From: Mycobacterium sp. HUMS_12744610
GTDB lineage: Bacteria > Actinomycetota > Actinomycetes > Mycobacteriales > Mycobacteriaceae
DNA: 64,000 nt
Direction of reading: 5' to 3'
Assembly: GCF_041206865.1 (NCBI RefSeq)
Contig: NZ_JBGEDP010000001.1
Location: 4,836,001 to 4,900,000 of the forward strand
The notes beneath the pieces are model-generated. The model was not told where the DNA came from and made no database searches. It worked only from the letters and a program-made list of their open reading frames with translations. Shown in pieces: positions 48,200 to 57,904 of the stretch (the stretch's first letter is position 1; each line of letters begins with the position of its first letter). The translations under genes were made by a program, and so were the position numbers.

Positions 48200-48844
48200 T
48201 CAATTTCCGGCCTGCGGAGCCCTCAGCGTCGCCGCCAGACGGGCCGGATCGACGTCCGCCTCGACCACCTGCCAGCACCCACCCCAGCCCGCGGCGGCCA
48301 GCCCGGCATACACCGCGCCGGTGCGCTGCTGCAGCCCGTCGTCGCGCTCGTAGGCATCGCGCTGCCGGCCCGGCTCGACGGCGGCCCGGTGGCGCGCCCG
48401 CCGCCCGGCGAGTTCGGCGGACACCGCGAGCAGCACCTGCCAGTCCGGCGCGGGCAACCCCAGCCGGCCATATTCGAGCCGGTGCACCCACGCGACCGCC
48501 TCCCCCGCGGCGTCCTGGTGCAGCCGCGCGGCGCTGTAGGCCGCGTTGGAGGCGACGTAGCGATCCAGGATCACCACGTCGTGATCGCGGCCCAGGTGCT
48601 CGATCTCGCCGACGGCCCCCGCGCGGTCGAGCGCGAACAGCGTCGCCATCGCGTAGACCGACGACGCGAGGTCGCCGTGCTCGCCGTGCAACGCCTCCGC
48701 GGCGAGGTCCGCGGTCACCGATCGCCCGTAGCGCGGGAAGTCCAGCGTGGCCACCGACCAGCCGGCGGCCTCGAACGCCTTGCGCAGCCCGTCGGTCAGC
48801 GTCCGCTTGCCGGCGCCGTCGACCCCTTCGATCGCGATCAGCAC
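48200..48844 (-). CDS. tmk: Thymidylate kinase
   Basis: 214 residues from GTG (VLIAIEGVDGAGKRTL). The P-loop is EGVDGAGKRTL, the DR(Y/H/F) motif is DRYVASNAAYSAA and the lid region is basic. It phosphorylates dTMP to dTDP. Upstream in-frame codons overlap a hairpin and are not coding. It lies 68 bases upstream of mtrA. Confidence 0.93.
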   Translation of the reverse strand: MLIAIEGVDGAGKRTLTDGLRKAFEAAGWSVATLDFPRYGRSVTADLAAEALHGEHGDLASSVYAMATLFALDRAGAVGEIEHLGRDHDVVILDRYVASNAAYSAARLHQDAAGEAVAWVHRLEYGRLGLPAPDWQVLLAVSAELAGRRARHRAAVEPGRQRDAYERDDGLQQRTGAVYAGLAAAGWGGCWQVVEADVDPARLAATLRAPQAGN

Positions 48845-48869
48845 GCCGCGAGCCCAGCTACGCCATCGC

Positions 48870-48929
48870 GCGAGCGTGCGCAGTTGTACGTGCGTTACGG
48901 CGTGCCGCCGTACAAACACGCACGCTCGC
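48870..48929. terminator. Long compound hairpin between tmk and sahH
   Basis: GCGAGCGTGCG (48870-48880) pairs with CGCACGCTCGC (48919-48929), and an inner TTGTACG pairs with CGTACAA. It follows the sahH stop by 14 bases in the direction of transcription, fitting a terminator. The hairpin at 25123 has the same plan. Confidence 0.8.
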
Positions 48930-48943
48930 GGTCATATCGGGGC

Positions 48944-50416
<1,473 letters not shown>

Positions 50417-50537
50417 AGCGTCTCTCATCCTTACTCGAGGCTCACCGTCACTAGCGGTACTTAGCTTTAGTATGTTCTTCCGCCACTGTAGTAGGCGGCG
50501 TCGCGGGCCCTCAATCAGGGAGAGTCGGGGCAGGCCG

Positions 50538-51143
50538 TCAGGGCAGATTGACCACGCCGTGGCGCTCCGCGAACGGCGTCATCAACCGGGCCAGGTCGGC
50601 CGCGACGTCGTGGTCGGCCTCGGGTGGCATGGACACGTAGCTCAGCGCCAGCCGCACGATAGCGCGGCCCAGCACGCCGGCGTCCTCGTCGCTGGCGGCC
50701 ACCCAGCTCTGGGTGAGCGCCGTCGTCAGCCGGCTCGACGCGCGGGCGATGATGGGCGCGCTGTCGGTGGTGATGATCTGCAGCAGATCGGGCTTGGCCA
50801 CCCCCGTCAGCAACGAGATCACCAGCGGGTCGGCCGCCGACTCGGCGAAGAAGTCGCGAAAGCCGTGCAGGAACGCCTCGTAGATGTCGCCGACATGGGC
50901 GTTCAGGGCGGCGTGCACGGTATCGACCAGCCGGTCGGCCAGGCGCAGGGCGTACCCCTGCGCCAGGCCCTGCCGCGAGCCGAACTCGTTGTAGATGGTC
51001 TGCCGGCTGACGCCGGCGGCGCGGGCCACGTCGGACAGCGTGACGGCGGACCAGTCGCGGGCCAGCAGCAGTTCCCGCATCGCGTCGAGCACCGAGTCGC
51101 GCAGCAGCAGCCGCGAGGCCTCGGCGTACGGCATCCGCTTCAC
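50538..51143 (-). CDS. TetR-family regulator of the alkane hydroxylase operon
   Basis: 201 residues. The helix-turn-helix is [23 protein letters not shown] (residues about 35-57). It is the last gene of the alkB-rubA-rubB cluster in the same direction, 54 bases after rubB, the standard place for the AlkR/Rv3249c-type regulator. A 12-bp palindrome upstream of alkB is a candidate operator. Confidence 0.87.
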   Translation of the reverse strand: MKRMPYAEASRLLLRDSVLDAMRELLLARDWSAVTLSDVARAAGVSRQTIYNEFGSRQGLAQGYALRLADRLVDTVHAALNAHVGDIYEAFLHGFRDFFAESAADPLVISLLTGVAKPDLLQIITTDSAPIIARASSRLTTALTQSWVAASDEDAGVLGRAIVRLALSYVSMPPEADHDVAADLARLMTPFAERHGVVNLP

Positions 51144-51197
51144 AGGCGCGACGATATCTGTTTTCGCGGCCGCATTCGCGGGGATGGCGGTGGCCGA

Positions 51198-51380
51198 TCA
51201 CGGGCGCGCTATCTCCACCATCTCGAAGTCCGACTTCGCCGCGCCGCAGTCCGGGCAGCTCCAGTCCTCGGGGATGTCGTCCCAGCGGGTGCCGGGCTCG
51301 ATGCCATCCTCCGGCCAGCCCTTGGCCTCGTCGTACTCGAAGCCACACTGCACGCAGACGAAGAGCCTGTAGTCGTTCAT
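51198..51380 (-). CDS. rubB: Rubredoxin B
   Basis: 60 residues starting [17 protein letters not shown]. Two knuckles CVQCGF and [11 protein letters not shown] give the four iron-binding cysteines. It delivers electrons to AlkB. It is 25 bases after rubA. Confidence 0.92.
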   Translation of the reverse strand: MNDYRLFVCVQCGFEYDEAKGWPEDGIEPGTRWDDIPEDWSCPDCGAAKSDFEMVEIARP

Positions 51381-51405
51381 CGGTTCACTCCTCAGGGTTT
51401 CGAAG

Positions 51406-51579
51406 TCACGGTCTCGAAGTCACGATTTCGAAGTCGACCTTCTCGCGCACCGCGCAGTCCGGGCAGCACCAGTCGTCGGGGATCCGATCCCAGGCCGTGC
51501 CGGCCGGGAAGCCCTCGCGCGCATTGCCCTCGGCCTCGTCGTAGACGTAGCCGCAGCCCGGGCAGCGGTAGGCGGTCAT
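51406..51579 (-). CDS. rubA: Rubredoxin A
   Basis: 57 residues, [19 protein letters not shown] at the start and [16 protein letters not shown] near the end. Its ATG overlaps the alkB stop (ATGA). The pair of rubredoxins after alkB is conserved in actinobacteria; the first type usually cannot substitute for the AlkG-type second one. A short duplication (TCTCGAAGTCACG-like) spans its stop. Confidence 0.9.
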   Translation of the reverse strand: MTAYRCPGCGYVYDEAEGNAREGFPAGTAWDRIPDDWCCPDCAVREKVDFEIVTSRP

Positions 51580-52838
51580 GCCGCCTCCGCCTGTTCGGGC
51601 GCCCCGTACCTGGCCAGCATCTTGGCCCGCAGGCGCGGCTGCACGTTGACCCTGGTGATGTCACCGTCGTAGTGCGCGAGCACCCGGTGGTCCATCACCT
51701 TGCGCCACAGCGGCGGGAAGTAGGTCAGCGAGATCATCGACGCGTACCCGCTGGGCAGGTTGGGGGCGCCTTGCATGCTGCGCAGCGTCTGGTAGCGGCG
51801 GGTCGGGTTGGCGTGGTGGTCGCTGTGCCGCTGCAGGTGGTACAGGAACAGGTTGGTGACGATGTGGTCGGAGTTCCAGCTGTGCACCGGCGCGCAGCGC
51901 TCGTAGCGCCCGCCGGCGGTCTGCTGCCGCAGCAGCCCATAGTGCTCGAGGTAGTTGACCGCCTCGAGCAGGCTGAACCCGAAGACGGCCTGGATCAGCA
52001 CGAACGGAATCAGCGAAGGGCCGAACACCGCGATCAGCACGCCCCACAGCAGCACCGACATTCCCCAGGCGTTGAGCACGTCGTTGGACAGGTAGGTCCG
52101 CGGGTCCCACGGGCTGCGGCCGAGCCGCCGAAGCCGCTGGGCCTCCAGCCGCAGCGACGAGCGCAGGCTGCCGAACACGCTGCGCGGCAAGAACTCCCAG
52201 AACGTCTCCCCGAAGCGGGCCGAGGCCGGGTCCTCCGGGGTGGCGACCCGCACGTGGTGGCCGCGGTTGTGCTCGATATAGAAGTGCCCGTAGCAGGTCT
52301 GCGCCAGGGTGATCTTCGACAGCCAGCGCTCCAGCGAGTCCTTCTTGTGGCCCATCTCGTGCGCGGTGTTGATGCCGACACCGCCGAGCACGCCGACCGA
52401 CAGCGCCACGCCGAGCTTGCCCGCCCAGCCGAGCGCGCCGTCATAGCCCAGCCAACTCAGGTCGGAAGCGGTGAACAGATAGGCGCCCATCACCACGCTC
52501 AAGTACTGGAACGGGACGTAGACGTAGGTGCAGTAGCGGTAGTACCTGTCGTTCTCCAGCCGTTCCATCACCTCGTCGGGCGGGTTCTGCCCGTCCGGCC
52601 CGAAGCGCAGGTCCAGGATCGGCAGCACGACGTAGACCAGCAGCGGGCCGATCCACAGCAACGCCTGCGAGCCGGTCTGCCACCCGAGCCGGTTGAGCGC
52701 CCAGATCAACGGCAGCATCACGAACAACGCCGTCGGGGCGACGAGCCCGAGCAGCCACAGCCGGCGCTTCTTGTCCCGCCAGACCGGCGCCTCGGCTCGT
52801 TCGACGTCCCGGCCCGCCCGGGAGTTGAGCGTGGTCAT
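51576..52838 (-). CDS. alkB: Membrane alkane 1-monooxygenase AlkB
   Basis: 420 residues from MTTLNSRAGRD, chosen because GAGGAGG lies eight bases before. Histidine motifs are HEMGHKK, HNRGHH, the AlkB signature NYLEHYGLLR and HSDHHANPTRRYQ. Six hydrophobic helices anchor it. It hydroxylates medium- to long-chain n-alkanes with electrons from the rubredoxins. The cluster order alkB-rubA-rubB-tetR matches M. tuberculosis Rv3252c-Rv3249c. Confidence 0.94.
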   Translation of the reverse strand: MTTLNSRAGRDVERAEAPVWRDKKRRLWLLGLVAPTALFVMLPLIWALNRLGWQTGSQALLWIGPLLVYVVLPILDLRFGPDGQNPPDEVMERLENDRYYRYCTYVYVPFQYLSVVMGAYLFTASDLSWLGYDGALGWAGKLGVALSVGVLGGVGINTAHEMGHKKDSLERWLSKITLAQTCYGHFYIEHNRGHHVRVATPEDPASARFGETFWEFLPRSVFGSLRSSLRLEAQRLRRLGRSPWDPRTYLSNDVLNAWGMSVLLWGVLIAVFGPSLIPFVLIQAVFGFSLLEAVNYLEHYGLLRQQTAGGRYERCAPVHSWNSDHIVTNLFLYHLQRHSDHHANPTRRYQTLRSMQGAPNLPSGYASMISLTYFPPLWRKVMDHRVLAHYDGDITRVNVQPRLRAKMLARYGAPEQAEAA

Positions 52839-52901
52839 ATGCCAAACCTCCTCATGAGTCACACCACTACTTGAGGTTGACAATAAGACCTGATACGTCT
52901 C

Positions 52902-52913
52902 ATGTCTAGACAT
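52902..52913. promoter_or_regulatory. Palindrome upstream of alkB, candidate TetR operator
   Basis: ATGTCTAGACAT is a perfect 12-bp palindrome 64 bases upstream of alkB, within an unusually AT-rich 100-base intergenic region flanking the permease gene. It is consistent with TetR dimer binding, though not proven. Confidence 0.5.
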
Positions 52914-52935
52914 AAGATGCTATTTTGTAAAGCGA

Positions 52936-54405
52936 TTACGCGGCGTCCACCCGGTCCGCCTCCCGGAGCCCCTGCGCCGAGTGCCGGTACCCGTACCCGA
53001 GGTAGATGCCGATCCCCACGAGCAGCCAAACCCCGAAACGGATCCAGGTCAGCGCGGTGAGGTTGAGCATCAGCCACACGCAGGCGCAGATCGAGGCGAT
53101 CGGCAGCAGCGGCACCCACGGCGCCCGGAAGCCGCGCTCGAGATCGGGACGCGTGCGGCGCAGCACCATGACACCGGCGGAGACCAGGACGAACGCGAAC
53201 AGCGTTCCGACGTTGACCATCTCCTCGAGCTTGTCGATCGGGAACACCGAGGCCGTCAGCGCCACCACCACCGCGACCAGAACGGTGATCCGCACGGGGG
53301 TCCCCCGCGCACCGGTCTTGGCCAGCGAGCGCGGCAACAGCCCGTCGCGCGCCATCGCGAACAGGATCCGGCACTGCCCGAGGATCAGCACCATCACCAC
53401 GGTGGTCAGCCCGGCCAGCGCCCCGACCGCGATGACCTTGCTGGCCCAGTGCACACCGTTCGCGGTGAACGCCGTGGCGAGGTTGGCCTGCCCCAGGCCC
53501 GGGACGGTCTTGAGTTTCCAGTAAGGCACCATGCCCGACAGCACGACCGACACCGCGACGTAGAGGACCGTGACGATCGCCAGCGACACCAGGATGCCCT
53601 TGGGGACGTCCCGCTGGGGCCGCTTGGTCTCCTCGGCCATGGTGGCCACGATGTCGAAGCCGATGAACGCGAAGAACACGATCGACGCCCCCGCCAGCAC
53701 GCCGTACCAGCCGTAATGGCTGCTGTGCGCCCCGGTCAGCAGCGACAGCACCGACTGGTTGACGCCCGAGGCCTCGTGGCCCGCTTCGGGCGGCGGGATG
53801 AACGGCGAGTAGTTCGAGCCCTTGACGTAGAAGGCGCCGACCACCACGACCAGCACCACCACCGCCACCTTGACGCCGGTGACCACCGCCGAGAACCGCG
53901 ACGACAACTTGGTGCCCAGCGCGACCAGGGTCGCCACCACCGCGACGATCAGCAGCGCCCCCCAGTCGAGCCGGACCGATCCCAGTGCCAGGCGGCTACC
54001 GGCGAATCCGGTCACCGTCGCCAGGTAGGTCGACCAGCCCTTGGACACCACGGCCGCGCCGATCGCCAGTTCCAGCAACAGGTTCCAGCCGATGATCCAG
54101 GCCAGGAACTCGCCGAAGGTGGCGTAGGAGAAGGTGTAGGCGCTGCCGGCCACCGGCAGCGTGGAGGCGAACTCGGCGTAGCACAGCGCCGCCAGCGCGC
54201 AGGTGACCGCCGCGATCACGAACGAGACCCAGATCGCCGGGCCGGTGATGTCGCCGGCGGTCGAGGCGGTCACCGTGAAGATGCCGGCGCCAATCACCAC
54301 CGCGACGCCGAACACCACCAGGTCCCACCAGTTGAGGTCCTTGCGCAGCCGGGTGTCCGGCTCGTCGGTGTCGGACGGCCTGTTCCCCGGGCTGCTGCAG
54401 GACAT
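52936..54405 (-). CDS. APC-family amino acid permease (Rv3253c-like)
   Basis: About 489 residues. The conserved body begins RLRKDLNWWDLVVFG and has about 12 hydrophobic segments, with GAGIFTVTAS at the substrate loop, FIGFDIVATMAEETKRPQRD and GHEASGVNQS. It belongs to the cationic amino acid transporter subgroup. The N-terminus before RLRKDL is not native: it is antisense to a broken oxidoreductase and its duplication, and no good ribosome binding site is seen. ATG at 54405 or 54537 is formally possible; I use the shorter. Confidence 0.82.
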   Translation of the reverse strand: MSCSSPGNRPSDTDEPDTRLRKDLNWWDLVVFGVAVVIGAGIFTVTASTAGDITGPAIWVSFVIAAVTCALAALCYAEFASTLPVAGSAYTFSYATFGEFLAWIIGWNLLLELAIGAAVVSKGWSTYLATVTGFAGSRLALGSVRLDWGALLIVAVVATLVALGTKLSSRFSAVVTGVKVAVVVLVVVVGAFYVKGSNYSPFIPPPEAGHEASGVNQSVLSLLTGAHSSHYGWYGVLAGASIVFFAFIGFDIVATMAEETKRPQRDVPKGILVSLAIVTVLYVAVSVVLSGMVPYWKLKTVPGLGQANLATAFTANGVHWASKVIAVGALAGLTTVVMVLILGQCRILFAMARDGLLPRSLAKTGARGTPVRITVLVAVVVALTASVFPIDKLEEMVNVGTLFAFVLVSAGVMVLRRTRPDLERGFRAPWVPLLPIASICACVWLMLNLTALTWIRFGVWLLVGIGIYLGYGYRHSAQGLREADRVDAA

Positions 54406-55567
54406 GGTCGCCGCGGGCGTGCCGATGCTCGAGAACCGGCCCGACTGCATCCACCTCGGCGCCGCGATCGATTGCTCGACGGACTGCGACATGGTCGCCG
54501 CGGGCGTGCCGATGCTCGAGAACCGGCCCGACTGCATCCACCTGCGCCACCGAATTCACCGCCTACGTGGCACATTTGGAATGGCAGCTGCGCCGGCGCG
54601 TCCGCGACATCGCCAACGTCGAGATCGTGCGGCACTTTGTCGCCGAGCCACCGGGCCCGGCAGCGGGTCACCGGGGTGCTGCTGGACCCCGGCGGCACCG
54701 AGTTCGTGCCGGCCGGCCTGGTCGTCGACGCGGCCGGCCGCGGCACCCGGCTACCGGTGTGGCTCGAGCAGTGATCGACCCTGGACATCGGCATCAACTA
54801 CGCCACCCGGGTACGGTCCCCGACGGCCTGATCGCCGAGAAGGTCGTCGTCGGGCCTCCCACGACCAGTCGCTGGGGCTGGGCATGCTGTGCTACGAGGA
54901 CGGCACCTGGGTGCTCACCACCTTCGGGGTGGCCGACGCCAAACCGCCGCAGACGTTCCCGGACATGCTGGCGCTGGCCGGCGAGCTGCTGCCGGCGCAT
55001 TTCACCGCCGCGCTGGCGCAGGCGGAGCCCCTCGACGAGCCGGCGTTCCACGCGTTCCCGACCAGCCGGTGGCGGCGCTACGACAAACTGGACCGCTTCC
55101 CGGGCGGTATCGTGCCGTTCGGCGACGCGGTCGCCAGCTTCAACCCCACCTTCGGGCAGGGTATGACGATGGCGTCGCTGCAGGCCGGGCACCTGCGGCG
55201 GGCGCTGCAGCAGCCGGAGCACCGGGTGGCGGCGACGCTGAACCGGGCCACCGCCAGGACCACCTACCCGGTGTGGCTGATGAACGCCATCGGCGACGTC
55301 AGCTTCCACCACGCCGAGACCGACCCCATCCCCCGCTGGTGGCGGCCGGTCGGTGCGCTGTTCGACCAGTTCCTCGGCGCGGCCGAGACCGAACCCGCGC
55401 TGGCCGAATGGTTTCTGCGCCGGTTCTCGCTGCTCGACAGCCTCTACATGGTGCCGCCGCCGCGGCTCGTCGGCCGGGCGATCGCGCACAACTTCAAGCT
55501 GTGGCTGGGCGAGCGCCGGCAGGCCTCCCCGCAGCGGCGGGCCGTCACAGCCCCACGGTCGCCCTGA
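54378..55567 (+). pseudogene. FAD-dependent oxidoreductase remnant (Rv3254-like)
   Basis: Scattered fragments in different frames run in the order of the intact protein. LFPGLLQDMVAAGVPMLEN comes first, then EFTAYVAHLEWQLRRRV, GVLLDPGGTEFVPAGLVVDAAGRG, PDGLIAEKVVVGPP, and finally a long intact stretch from LGLGMLCYEDGTWVLTTF to LWLGERRQ. The last part contains GDAVASFNPTFGQGM, the FAD-binding motif of aromatic hydroxylase-like enzymes. The N-terminal FAD loop (about 60 residues) is absent. Several frameshifts and a 56-base duplication confirm decay. Confidence 0.8.
54401..54543. repeat. 56-bp direct repeat, two copies 87 bases apart
   Basis: The block beginning GACATGGTCGCCGCGGGCGT and ending CGACTGCATCCACCT is at 54401-54456 and identically at 54488-54543. 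It is in-frame on the plus strand (87 = 29 codons), encoding DMVAAGVPMLENRPDCIHL twice. It also doubles the antisense N-terminal peptide of the permease reading frame. Confidence 0.9.
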
Positions 55568-56771
55568 ACAGCTTGGTCGGCTCGCGCGCGACGAGCCGGA
55601 TCGGACCGTCGTCGGCGGCCACCCAGGCGGCCATCCCGCGCCGCAGCGTCAGCGAGCCGGACTTGGCGTGCACCGTCGTGGCGCCCTCGGTGCACAGCAG
55701 GACCTGCGGCCCCTCGTGGCTGCACGCCGCGTCGACCTCGTGCCCGAGGTACTCGCCCTCCAGGGCCAGCAGCGCCACCGCGAACTCCTCGGCCGGGGTC
55801 TCGTACACCATCCCGAAACCCTCGCGGCGGACGTGCGGGCGCAGCCGCGCCTCGGCGGTGGGCTCGAAGTCGAGGACCCGCAGCAGCTCGGGGACGTCGA
55901 CGTGCTTGGGGGTCAGCCCGCCGCGGAGCACGTTGTCGGAGTTGGCCATCACCTCGACGGCGAAACCCCGCAGGTAGGTGTGCAGGTTTCCGGCCGGAAC
56001 GAAGATCGCCTCATTCGGGGCCAGGCTGATGCGGTTGAGCAACAGCGCCGCCAGCACCCCGGCGTCGCCGGGGTAGCGTTCCCCGAGCTCGAGCACCGTC
56101 TTGACCTCGTCGGCGAACTCGGTCGCGCCGGAGCTGACGTAGGCGATCGCGCCGTCCAGCACGGCCGCGACCAGCGCGTCGAGGTCGGGCTGGGGCGCGG
56201 TGATCCAGGTCGTGAACAGCGCCCGCAGGCCGTCGGCGTCGGACTGGTCGTTGAGCAGCTCGATATAGGGGTCCAGCTCGGCGATCGCCAGCGCCCGCAG
56301 CAGCTCCGCGGTGCGCGAGGCCCGACGGAACCCGGCCAGCGCCTCGAAAGGCTGCAGCGCGACCAGCAACTCCGGCTTGTGGGAGGTGTCGCGGTAGTTG
56401 CGGACCGGCGAGTTCACCGGGATGCCGAGGCGCTCCTCGCGCAGGTAGCCCTCGACGGCCTGCGCGGCGCTGGGATGTGCCTGCAGCGACAGCGGCTCGT
56501 CGGCCGCCAGCACCTTCACCAGGAACGGCAGCACGTCGCCGAACCGGGCACGCGAGCCGGGTCCGAGCTGCCCCTCCGGATCGGCGACCAGCGCGTCCAG
56601 CAACGACACCTCGCCGTGCTCGGTTTCCAGCCAGGCCGGATCGCCCGGGTGTGCGCCGAACCAGAGCTCGGCCTCCGGATGGGCCGCCGGCACCGTCCGG
56701 CCGGTGAACTCGGCGATGGCCGTACGCGACCCCCATGCGTACGTCCTCAAGGCCCCGCGTAGCAGTTCCAC
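55545..56771 (-). CDS. manA: Mannose-6-phosphate isomerase
   Basis: 408 residues from MELLRGALRTYAWGSRTAIAEF. It is a type I PMI with zinc ligands in LQAHPS and a histidine/glutamate set in KPELLVALQPFEALAGFR. The sugar-site segment NEAIFVPAGNLHTYLRGFAVEVMANSDN... follows (GNLHTYLRG). It interconverts Fru-6-P and Man-6-P for mannolipid and GDP-mannose synthesis. It overlaps the 3' end of the oxidoreductase remnant by 23 bases. Confidence 0.93.
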   Translation of the reverse strand: MELLRGALRTYAWGSRTAIAEFTGRTVPAAHPEAELWFGAHPGDPAWLETEHGEVSLLDALVADPEGQLGPGSRARFGDVLPFLVKVLAADEPLSLQAHPSAAQAVEGYLREERLGIPVNSPVRNYRDTSHKPELLVALQPFEALAGFRRASRTAELLRALAIAELDPYIELLNDQSDADGLRALFTTWITAPQPDLDALVAAVLDGAIAYVSSGATEFADEVKTVLELGERYPGDAGVLAALLLNRISLAPNEAIFVPAGNLHTYLRGFAVEVMANSDNVLRGGLTPKHVDVPELLRVLDFEPTAEARLRPHVRREGFGMVYETPAEEFAVALLALEGEYLGHEVDAACSHEGPQVLLCTEGATTVHAKSGSLTLRRGMAAWVAADDGPIRLVAREPTKLFRATVGL

Positions 56772-56779
56772 GTGTCTAT

Positions 56780-57904
56780 CTATCCCCGCACCAGTTGCAT
56801 GTAAACCGCGGCCATCTCCAGCCGGAGGGCCAATACTGCCAGTTGCGCCCAGGCGCTGCCCGCACCGGTCGGCGTGCGCTCGGCACCGGCCGCACCACCG
56901 GCCTCGGCCGGTCCGCCGGGCGCCTCCGGCAAATCCGGCACGTCCTCGGCGCAGACCAGGTGGACGTCGTCGAGGCCGGCCACGCGCGCCGCCACCACCG
57001 TGCGTTCGGCGGCCAGCGTGAGCGCCAGCACCCGCAGCCGTTCGGGCAGCGGCCCGTCGATCTGCTCGTCGTGGAAGAGCGCGTCCACCGACGACGCGGC
57101 ACCGCCGAAGCCGTCGCTCGCGCGCAGCGCCACCACCGCGTCGGCGAGCCCGGCGGCGCCGACCACCTCGTGCGCGATCCGCAACAGGATCGAACTACCG
57201 TGCCGCGCCACGGCCAGCGTGGCGGCGCAGTCGCCGGCCAGCGCGACCCGGCGGCCGGACATGCGCGCGGCGATCGTCTTGGCCGGGTTGGTGAACGGGT
57301 CGCGGCCCGCGCTGTTGCGCAGGGCCTCGGCGTCCAGCTCGTCGGCGAGCCGCTCCAGATCGATGCCCGTTCTGGCGTCCACGGTGCGCAGGGCGGCCAG
57401 GCCGGCGGCCAGGTAGCGGCACAACCCGAACTCGTCGGGCACCCACAGCCGCGGGCCGAGCACGGCGACCCGGCCGGCGGTGGAATCCCGCAGCGGGCCC
57501 TCATACGGTGCCGCCACCACGACCCGCGCGCCGCGGCGCACCCCGGTCGCGGCGGCCGTGACCAGCGCCGGATCGCCGGGGTCGTCGCCGGCGACGATCA
57601 GCACGTCGAGCGGGCCGACCCACGGCGGCGCCTCGCCGAGCACCGCGATGGGCGCGGAGACCTCGCCGCCGAGCGTCGCGGCCAGGATGGCGCCGGCGGT
57701 CTCGGCGGTTCCGCGGCCGGCCACCCAGATCACGCTGCGCGGCGGGTGGTCGACGCGCAGCGTGTCCAGCGTCCCCTCCTCGGCGGCGGCGGCGACGGCA
57801 CGCACTTGGGCGCCGGCCGACGACGCCGCCCGCAGCAGGCCGTCCCGGTCGGCGGCCAGCAGGCCCTCGGCGTCCTCGAGATCGATCGCCCGGGTCGCGT
57901 TCAC
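56780..57904 (-). CDS. SIS-domain, phosphosugar isomerase-like protein (Rv3256c-like)
   Basis: 374 residues from GTG (VNATRAIDLEDAEG), overlapping the manB stop by GTGA. It contains two SIS-like halves, with VIWVAGRGTAETAG and ALAGDCAATLAVARHG as the phosphosugar-binding strands. Conserved WVPDEFGLCRYLAAGL is in the middle. It lies between manB and manA, so a role in mannose-phosphate metabolism is likely, but activity is not established. Confidence 0.82.
   Translation of the reverse strand: MNATRAIDLEDAEGLLAADRDGLLRAASSAGAQVRAVAAAAEEGTLDTLRVDHPPRSVIWVAGRGTAETAGAILAATLGGEVSAPIAVLGEAPPWVGPLDVLIVAGDDPGDPALVTAAATGVRRGARVVVAAPYEGPLRDSTAGRVAVLGPRLWVPDEFGLCRYLAAGLAALRTVDARTGIDLERLADELDAEALRNSAGRDPFTNPAKTIAARMSGRRVALAGDCAATLAVARHGSSILLRIAHEVVGAAGLADAVVALRASDGFGGAASSVDALFHDEQIDGPLPERLRVLALTLAAERTVVAARVAGLDDVHLVCAEDVPDLPEAPGGPAEAGGAAGAERTPTGAGSAWAQLAVLALRLEMAAVYMQLVRG

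Noticed and set aside
52936..54537. Repeated N-terminal peptide of the permease as a genuine duplicated domain
   Set aside because: The peptide is the antisense of a duplicated piece of oxidoreductase remnant on the other strand; the conserved permease begins only at RLRKDLNWW.
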